A DNA stretch of 10,014 nt from Candidatus Roizmanbacteria bacterium CG22_combo_CG10-13_8_21_14_all_34_12. GTDB lineage: Bacteria; Patescibacteriota; Microgenomatia; UBA1406; GWC2-37-13. Numbering within the stretch: the stretch's first letter is position 1; the number at the start of each line of letters is the position of its first letter. This document shows, piece by piece, positions 5,047 through 10,014 of the stretch. The notes below the pieces were generated by a model. The model searched no databases and was not told the DNA's origin. It worked only from the letters and a program-made list of their open reading frames with translations. The stretch covers positions 1 through 10,014 of the forward strand of contig PCTC01000052.1 in assembly GCA_002786595.1 (NCBI GenBank). Reading direction: 5' to 3'. Made by a program: the position numbers and the translations under genes.

Positions 5047-7410
5047 ATGGACCAGATTGATTATCAAATAATTATTGATAGGGTAATTACAATAAGTTTA
5101 GCTGGTTTAGCCGCAATACTCGCGGCTGGATTGACTTTAATTCTTATTTATTTGATTGTCATTTATTTCCGTTTAAAAAAAAGAGAGCAAATTTCTTTGG
5201 AAATGGTAACTTTAGAAGTAAAATTAGCTAAAGAAAATGAAATCAAAATTGATGCCGCTGATCAGATGTTTTCTTCATTCTCATCACTCAAAAAGTCGGG
5301 CTTTTGGTCATTTTTGGAAGTTGATGACGTAGTTTCTTTTGAAATTATTGGTAAAAAAGCTGAAATAAGATTCTATGTTTCAGCCCCAAATAGGATAATT
5401 GATCTAATCGAAAAAACAATTTATGGCTATTATCCGATGGCTGATATTCGCAAAGTTGACGAACCAAATATTTTCTCTGAACAAGGGAAGGTAGTTTTTG
5501 GCGGTTTAGTGCAAAAAGAAGCTTTATATATGCCTGTTCGTCTCTATCGTGATTTACCAACTGATTCTTTATCCGCAATTACTTCGGCCCTATCAAAATT
5601 TGATGACAACGAAGCGGGTATTATCCAAATTTTAATTCGTCCGGCAGGTGGTAAATGGAAAAATTCCGGGAAAAGTTATGTTTCCAGCACTAAAAAAAAT
5701 GAAGCTAACCCGGAAAAAGCCACCTTTAAAACCGATCCGAAAGTACTGGAAAAAATTGAAGACAAAAGTTCAAAATCAGGCTTTGAGACAACGATTCGTT
5801 TTGTTGTCACGGCGTCAACTAAAGATATGGCTGATACCCATTTAAAAAATATCAAAAATGCTTTTACCCAATTTAATTCTGATTTAAATAATTTTGGCGG
5901 GACAAAAGAGTTATTTAAAGGCGGATTTATGATTAATTTTATCTATAAATTTTTTCCTATTATAGATTTGGCATTTTGGCCTTTTGGTAAATCAATTTCA
6001 GTTTTATCAACAGACGAACTGGCAACTATTTTTCATTTTCCAAATAAAACCGTAGAAACGCCTCACATCAAATGGCTGAAAGCTAAGACCGCCCCCGTTC
6101 CCATAGAAGTTCCTCAGTCGGGGGGGACGTCCGTTGGAGGCGGCTATTACCGCGGAGTTAAACGTCCGGTTACAATCAGAGTAGAAGATCGCAGGCGCCA
6201 CGTTTATATCATTGGAAAAACCGGTGTAGGAAAATCAGTCCTTCTTCATGACATGGCGATCCAAGATATTAAGGCCGGTCACGGTGTTTGCGTGATCGAT
6301 CCGCACGGAGATTTGATTGATGACATTATTAAATATATCCCGCCCGAACGGGCTGAAGACGTCATTTATTTTGATCCATCTGACGTCGAGCGTCCGATGG
6401 GTTTAAATTTACTTGAAGCTAAAACTGAAGATCAAAAGCACTTCATAACAACCTCAATTATAAATCTTATGTATAAACTTTATGATCCGCAAAGAACCGG
6501 TATTATTGGTCCTCGGTTTGAACATGCCGTCCGCAACGCCATGTTAACCGTGATGAGTGAGAAAGGTTCAACTTTTGTCGAAATTGTGAGAGTTTTGACT
6601 GATCCAAAATATGTCCAGGAATTATTACCTAAAGTTCAGGATCCGATCGTTCGTCGTTATTGGACAGATCAAATTGCCCAAACCTCAGATTTTCATAAAT
6701 CAGAAGTCCTTGATTATATCGTCTCCAAATTCGGCCGTTTTATTACCAATAAAACCATGAGAAATATTATTGGCCAATCAGATTCAGCTTTTGATTTTCG
6801 GAAAGTGATGGATGAAGGAAAAATTCTCTTGATTAATTTATCTAAAGGAAAACTTGGAGAAGAAAATTCCAGCTTTTTAGGACTAGTTTTAATCCCAAAA
6901 ATTTTGATTGCAGCGATGAGCAGACAGGAAATACCGGAAGATAAACGTCGCGATTTTTTCCTTTATGTTGATGAGTTCCAAAATTTTGCCACACCAGATT
7001 TTGCTACTATACTGTCAGAAGCCCGAAAATATCATCTTAATTTAACGGTTGCTAATCAATTTATCGGGCAGATGGATGATGAAGTTAAAAATGCTATTTT
7101 TGGAAACGTTGGAACTTTGATCTCTTTTAGAGTTGGTGTGACCGATGCTTCATACATGCAAAGGGAATATCAACCGGTATTTGGTGAAACGGACTTGATT
7201 AATATAGAAAGATTTCATGCCTATATGAAGACAATCGTTGACAATGAACCGGTGCCGCCTTTTTCAGTTGATATGACTAAAGACATTAAAATATTTAAAG
7301 CCGGGGCTAATGAAAAAATTGCCCAAGCCATTATTCAACTTTCCCGTCTAAAATATGGTCGCCCTAGAGAGTTAGTTGAGGCGGAGATTAATCAGAGAGC
7401 GAGACTATAA
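5047..7410 (+). CDS. membrane-anchored VirD4/TraG-like conjugation-type ATPase
   Basis: A hexameric-type motor ATPase of the type IV coupling protein / FtsK-HerA superfamily, 787 residues. One N-terminal membrane helix (about 17-42) is followed by a basic patch (RLKKREQ), an uncharacterised region (50-350) and the motor domain. Walker A is GKTGVGKS (390-397), a VIDPHGDLIDD block follows at about 416-426, and Walker B is FFLYVDEFQ with D642 and E643. SEARKYHLNLTVANQF (657-672) carries the sensor glutamine Q671 and matches the TraD/TraG C-terminal region. It probably moves DNA or protein across the cytoplasmic membrane. Homologues are common in Patescibacteria, sometimes without a full secretion system, and no relaxase, pilin or VirB genes lie here. 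The start at 5047 has no Shine-Dalgarno sequence. The gene once probably faced the small TPR-like membrane protein directly, so the two may be functionally linked. Confidence 0.85.
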   Translation: MDQIDYQIIIDRVITISLAGLAAILAAGLTLILIYLIVIYFRLKKREQISLEMVTLEVKLAKENEIKIDAADQMFSSFSSLKKSGFWSFLEVDDVVSFEIIGKKAEIRFYVSAPNRIIDLIEKTIYGYYPMADIRKVDEPNIFSEQGKVVFGGLVQKEALYMPVRLYRDLPTDSLSAITSALSKFDDNEAGIIQILIRPAGGKWKNSGKSYVSSTKKNEANPEKATFKTDPKVLEKIEDKSSKSGFETTIRFVVTASTKDMADTHLKNIKNAFTQFNSDLNNFGGTKELFKGGFMINFIYKFFPIIDLAFWPFGKSISVLSTDELATIFHFPNKTVETPHIKWLKAKTAPVPIEVPQSGGTSVGGGYYRGVKRPVTIRVEDRRRHVYIIGKTGVGKSVLLHDMAIQDIKAGHGVCVIDPHGDLIDDIIKYIPPERAEDVIYFDPSDVERPMGLNLLEAKTEDQKHFITTSIINLMYKLYDPQRTGIIGPRFEHAVRNAMLTVMSEKGSTFVEIVRVLTDPKYVQELLPKVQDPIVRRYWTDQIAQTSDFHKSEVLDYIVSKFGRFITNKTMRNIIGQSDSAFDFRKVMDEGKILLINLSKGKLGEENSSFLGLVLIPKILIAAMSRQEIPEDKRRDFFLYVDEFQNFATPDFATILSEARKYHLNLTVANQFIGQMDDEVKNAIFGNVGTLISFRVGVTDASYMQREYQPVFGETDLINIERFHAYMKTIVDNEPVPPFSVDMTKDIKIFKAGANEKIAQAIIQLSRLKYGRPRELVEAEINQRARL

Positions 7411-7494
7411 GAAAGATCAAAGTGCAGAGTTCAAATATCAAAGATTAGTTAAAATTTAAAAAACTTTGAGCTTTTAACTTGGTTTTGATCTTTG
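7411..7494. repeat. inverted AT-rich repeat between ATPase and reductase genes
   Basis: AAAGATCAAA (7412-7421) pairs with TTTGATCTTT (7484-7493). GTTAAAA (7448-7454) pairs with TTTTAAC (7472-7478), and TCAAAG with CTTTGA. The arms are built from degenerate 7-base units (GATCAAA, GTTCAAA, TATCAAA). This is the same design as the array at 3030-3117, with a different core. It may act as a terminator-like structure after the ATPase gene. Confidence 0.65.
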
Positions 7495-7512
7495 AAATTT
7501 GATTTTTTAACA

Positions 7513-8268
7513 ATGCTAAGTACATATAAAACAAGCCTATCTAAGAAATCCCAACTTAACTCTAATACTTACCTCTATCATTTTGATCTGATAGAGCCTA
7601 AGGAAATTATTTTTAAACCTGGTCAATATGTTATGCTCAAAGTTCCCTCCATTAATGGTCCCGTTTCCCGTCTTTATTCAATTGCGTCTCCTAATAATAT
7701 TAAAAACAGTTTTGAATTAATTGTCGAAATAGTTCCATGTGGTTTAGCATCAAATTATCTATTTTCACTTAAAGAAAACTCCGAAGTGACATTTCAAGGC
7801 CCAGCAGGAATGTTTGGATTGAAGAAAAATAAACGGGATAAAATATTTATGGTGACCGGAACAGGAATAGCACCGGTAAGATCAATGGTAATTTCTAATT
7901 TCAAATTTCTAATTTCTAAAGAAATTCCAAATTCCAAACTCCAAATTTATTGGGGAATGAAAAATTATAAGGATATTTATTTATTGGATGAATTAAAACA
8001 ATTAAACAATGAAACAATGAAGCAATTTGAATTCAAGATTTGTCTTTCCCGCGAACAAAATCTTGACATAATCCCGGAGGAAGATAGAAAATATTTTGAA
8101 CTCGGACACGTCAATTCATGTTTTGATCAACACATTGAAAATTGTAAATTGAAAATTGAAAATTTAGATTATTATCTTTGTGGTGGTCGTCAAGTAGTCG
8201 AATCACTCAAACAATTTTTATTAATCAAAAATATTTCTCAAGAGAATATTATGTTTGAAAAATTCTAA
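7513..8268 (+). CDS. ferredoxin-NADP reductase-like FAD/NAD(P) oxidoreductase
   Basis: Transfers electrons between NAD(P)H and a one-electron partner through FAD; the partner is unknown here. The 251 residues show the FNR-family modules: a flavin barrel with FKPGQYVML and RLYSIASPN (R53, Y55 and S56 contact FAD), then a nucleotide domain with VTGTGIAPVRSM (GTGIAP at 116-121), IYWGMKNYKDIYLLDEL, YYLCGGRQVVESL (CGG at 223-225) and the terminal FEKF. No 2Fe-2S domain is fused. The start at ATG 7513 is preferred over the in-frame TTG at 7492, which falls within the upstream inverted repeat; neither has a Shine-Dalgarno sequence. Three short-period repeat arrays lie inside the nucleotide domain and encode extra residues around 127-145, 162-172 and 208-217. 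The stop touches the stop of the convergent PBP2 gene with no base between. Confidence 0.87.
   Translation: MLSTYKTSLSKKSQLNSNTYLYHFDLIEPKEIIFKPGQYVMLKVPSINGPVSRLYSIASPNNIKNSFELIVEIVPCGLASNYLFSLKENSEVTFQGPAGMFGLKKNKRDKIFMVTGTGIAPVRSMVISNFKFLISKEIPNSKLQIYWGMKNYKDIYLLDELKQLNNETMKQFEFKICLSREQNLDIIPEEDRKYFELGHVNSCFDQHIENCKLKIENLDYYLCGGRQVVESLKQFLLIKNISQENIMFEKF
7892..7945 (+). repeat. in-frame 7-bp array, eight positions, in the reductase gene
   Basis: TTTCTAA, TTTCAAA, TTTCTAA, TTTCTAA, then five bases AGAAA, then TTCCAAA, TTCCAAA, CTCCAAA. The total is 54 bases, exactly 18 codons, so the frame is kept. It encodes a stretch (ISNFKFLISKEIPNSKL) between GTGIAPVRSM and IYWGMKN, where family members have a short helix. 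Confidence 0.85.
7996..8027 (+). repeat. in-frame 8-bp array in the reductase gene
   Basis: AAACAATT, AAACAATG, AAACAATG, AAGCAATT in tandem (32 bases). It encodes the segment around KQLNNETMKQFE between the WGMKN block and the FKICLSRE strand. Confidence 0.8.
8134..8161 (+). repeat. in-frame 7-bp array near the 3' end of the reductase gene
   Basis: ATTGAAA, ATTGTAA, ATTGAAA, ATTGAAA in tandem (28 bases). It encodes the segment HIENCKLKIEN just before YYLCGG, where a short loop is usual. Confidence 0.8.
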
Positions 8269-9930
8269 TTATTGACTTCTTTCAAAGTATGCCTTTAATA
8301 TTTCTTTAGCGATTGGTCCGGCGACATCAGATCCCTGCCCACCTTCTTCAATTAATATTGTTACCGAGATTTCAGGATTATCATATGGAGCGAAAGCTGT
8401 TATCCAAGCATGTGGCATTCCTGATGTAGCATGAGATTCAGCTGTACCAGTCTTGCATCCGACCTGAATTTTGGTTAAGGTCTGACCCTGCTTTTCTTGT
8501 TTTGCAGGGTCAGACCTTATTGAAAAGTCGAAAAGAGGCCATCCAGTACCTCCGGTTGAACAGGCCTGCTTCATTCCTTCGCGAATTAAAGAGATTGTTT
8601 TATCAGAAATCGGCAATTTTTTACATGATGGTAGAGACGCAAAATTTTGCGTCTCTACATTTTTTTTTAATAATTGTGGCTTACATAAATATCCGCCATT
8701 AGCAAACACATCGGCGACGAGTGCCATTTGCAAAGGAGTGGTTCCAACATATCCTTGTCCAATCGATAAATTGTAAGTGTCACCCAAATACCAATTTTCT
8801 TTTAGTACTTCCTTTTTCCAAAATGTTGAGGGAATAATTCCTTCAACCTCGTCTATACCAATTTTTGTTAACTTTCCCAGTCCAAAAATATCAGACCATT
8901 TTTTAATTTTTTCCACACCGGTTTTTTCCCCAACCTTGTAAAAAAATATATCATTTGATCTTCTGATTGCTTTAATTATGTCAACCATACCCTCAACTTT
9001 TCCATACTGCAAGTAATACCAGTTGCCAAAAGTAGCTGCTCCAGCCTTAATACTTCCTTTATCTTCAATTTCAGTTTTTTCATCAATAGCCTTTTCTTCC
9101 AAACCAGCCGTTGCAACGATAAGCTTAAAAAGAGACCCGGGCGGATAAGTGGCCTCGGTGACACGGTTAAATAAAGGATTTTCCGCATCGGTTAAATAGC
9201 CTTGAATATTGGTACTTGAATTATCTTCGAAATCTTGAGAATTAAAGGAAGGGGTGGAAACACTGGCCAATATTTCTCCGGTTTTTGGATTAGTTACAAC
9301 TATTGCAGCTTTGACATTTTTTACCAATTCATAGGCTTTTTTTTGTAATTCAAAATCAAGGGCGAGCTGAATCTTATCACCGGGAATTGGAGGGAGAACA
9401 TCGACGGTTTTTAAATATCGTCCTTGAGCGTCAATTTCCACTAATTTTTTTCCGGGTTGTCCACGTAATTCACAATCAAATAACTTTTCAATTCCTTTCT
9501 TTCCAGTTCGGCTACCTAATTGAAGTTTATATTGACAGGTATCATTTCTAAGATCATTTTTGTCAGCTATTTGACGGTAACCAATAAAGGGAGCAACGAC
9601 TTCAGGATTTTGATAAACTCGCTTAGAAATTATTAATTTTTGATTAATATCAGGTTTCAAGTTTTGAGCAATAATAAATCCTTTTCGATCTACTATATCT
9701 CCACGGGGAGCTTCAATTGTAATTTCTCTAAGTCGATTTTGCTCCGAAAGAGTACGGTAGTAACTACCCTTGACGATTGTCAGTTGAAAAAGTCTCAAAA
9801 ACAAAATAATTAAAAAAAGGAAAATTATTGTAATATATATAAAAAAAATATTTTTTGCCAATTGGCTATCGGATCGAAAGAAATGAAGACCTTTTGAGTC
9901 GCCTTTTTGAAAGAATGGGAGTCTGTCCAT
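8269..9930 (-). CDS. mrdA: penicillin-binding protein 2 (transpeptidase, elongation)
   Basis: Cross-links peptidoglycan during side-wall growth, as a class B PBP anchored in the cytoplasmic membrane. Of 553 residues, a membrane helix lies at about 28-50. The pedestal region follows with RGDIVDRKG (76-84), then the transpeptidase domain: the SxxK box SLFK with catalytic S266 and K269, the SxN box as SND (325-327), and KTGTAES (493-499). NLSIGQGYVGTTPLQMA (387-403) is typical of PBP2. It is shorter than the 600-650 residues of most PBP2 proteins, mainly in the pedestal. Two inverted repeats sit inside the frame and add residues 425-434 and 471-485, the second only seven residues before KTG. The ATG at 9930 lies two bases after the stop of a hydrophobic upstream gene, fitting a mreD-mrdA operon. 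The gene ends flush with the convergent reductase gene. FtsI-type PBP3 is a less likely alternative. Confidence 0.92.
   Translation of the reverse strand: MDRLPFFQKGDSKGLHFFRSDSQLAKNIFFIYITIIFLFLIILFLRLFQLTIVKGSYYRTLSEQNRLREITIEAPRGDIVDRKGFIIAQNLKPDINQKLIISKRVYQNPEVVAPFIGYRQIADKNDLRNDTCQYKLQLGSRTGKKGIEKLFDCELRGQPGKKLVEIDAQGRYLKTVDVLPPIPGDKIQLALDFELQKKAYELVKNVKAAIVVTNPKTGEILASVSTPSFNSQDFEDNSSTNIQGYLTDAENPLFNRVTEATYPPGSLFKLIVATAGLEEKAIDEKTEIEDKGSIKAGAATFGNWYYLQYGKVEGMVDIIKAIRRSNDIFFYKVGEKTGVEKIKKWSDIFGLGKLTKIGIDEVEGIIPSTFWKKEVLKENWYLGDTYNLSIGQGYVGTTPLQMALVADVFANGGYLCKPQLLKKNVETQNFASLPSCKKLPISDKTISLIREGMKQACSTGGTGWPLFDFSIRSDPAKQEKQGQTLTKIQVGCKTGTAESHATSGMPHAWITAFAPYDNPEISVTILIEEGGQGSDVAGPIAKEILKAYFERSQ
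8477..8518. repeat. 15-bp perfect inverted repeat inside the PBP2 gene
   Basis: AAGGTCTGACCCTGC (8477-8491) and GCAGGGTCAGACCTT (8504-8518) are perfect complements around a 12-base T-rich loop. In the PBP2 frame it encodes residues 471-485 (RSDPAKQEKQGQTLT), an unusually polar stretch just before the KTG motif. Confidence 0.9.
8631..8669 (+). repeat. 28-bp perfect palindrome followed by a T-run, inside the PBP2 gene
   Basis: Bases 8631-8658 (GTAGAGACGCAAAA and its exact reverse complement) form a palindrome with no spacer. In the PBP2 frame it encodes VETQNFASLP (425-434). On the plus strand it is followed by ATTTTTTTTTAA (8659-8670), so it has the form of an intrinsic terminator for transcripts coming from the convergent reductase gene. 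Confidence 0.9.
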
Positions 9931-9932
9931 AT

Positions 9933-10013
9933 TTAACTTATAAAATATCCCTGGGTAAAATATCCCAGCAACAAAATATGTAAAATTAAAAAAACAATAA
10001 AAATCAAATATTT
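9933..10013 (-). CDS. C-terminal end of a hydrophobic membrane protein, possibly MreD (partial)
   Basis: One minus-strand frame is open from the right edge to TAA at 9935-9933. The last 26 residues (KYLIFIVFLILHILLLGYFT and a short tail) form a membrane helix and a short end. It stops two bases before the PBP2 ATG. Position immediately before PBP2 and strong hydrophobicity fit MreD, which commonly precedes mrdA, but too little sequence is present to prove it. It contains a direct repeat GGGATATTTTA (about 9941-9964). Confidence 0.5.
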   Translation of the reverse strand, partial: KYLIFIVFLILHILLLGYFTQGYFIS

Positions 10014-10014
10014 A

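Overview
The window looks like chromosome from an AT-rich, streamlined bacterium of the Candidate Phyla Radiation / Patescibacteria type. I infer this from compact genes, very short intergenic gaps, no Shine-Dalgarno sequence in front of any start, many leaderless-type promoters, short variants of core enzymes, and abundant palindromic and 7-bp repeats. No marker gene fixes the phylum, so the placement is an inference.

Layout. (a) 1-2723, minus strand: a leucine biosynthesis operon. A leader with a 27-codon peptide holding three consecutive Leu codons and a terminator precedes leuA, which overlaps by ATGA an unusual LeuD-LeuC fusion that runs off the left edge. (b) 2749-3514, minus strand: an acylphosphatase and a small membrane-anchored TPR-like protein, separated by an inverted array of 7-bp repeats. 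(c) 3541-5000: an island bracketed by two copies of a ~45-bp sequence. It carries dispersed-type palindromes, a broken IS30-family transposase N-terminus, two orphan small genes with look-alike promoters whose -35/-10 spacers are triplet repeats, and a tight cluster of palindromes. (d) 5047-7410, plus strand: a membrane-anchored VirD4/TraG-like ATPase. (e) 7513-8268, plus strand: an FAD/NAD(P)-binding ferredoxin-reductase-like protein, ending flush against the convergent gene. (f) 8269-9930, minus strand: penicillin-binding protein 2, two bases downstream of the end of a hydrophobic, probably MreD-like gene that enters from the right edge.

Common thread. Repeats sit inside reading frames without breaking them: a palindrome at the LeuD/LeuC junction, two long inverted repeats in the PBP2 transpeptidase domain, and three 7-8 bp tandem arrays in the reductase. 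This resembles the Rickettsia palindromic elements, which occur in protein-coding genes. The other notable systems are the candidate leucine attenuator, the pair of triplet-repeat promoters (candidate phase-variable switches) and the bracketed island.

How the genes may work together: LeuA makes 2-isopropylmalate, which the LeuDC fusion isomerises. LeuA lacks the usual leucine-binding domain, so the leader attenuator could supply the missing feedback. PBP2 and the MreD-like neighbour fit a rod-shape/elongasome operon. The ATPase probably translocates DNA or protein at the membrane, but no other secretion genes are visible here.
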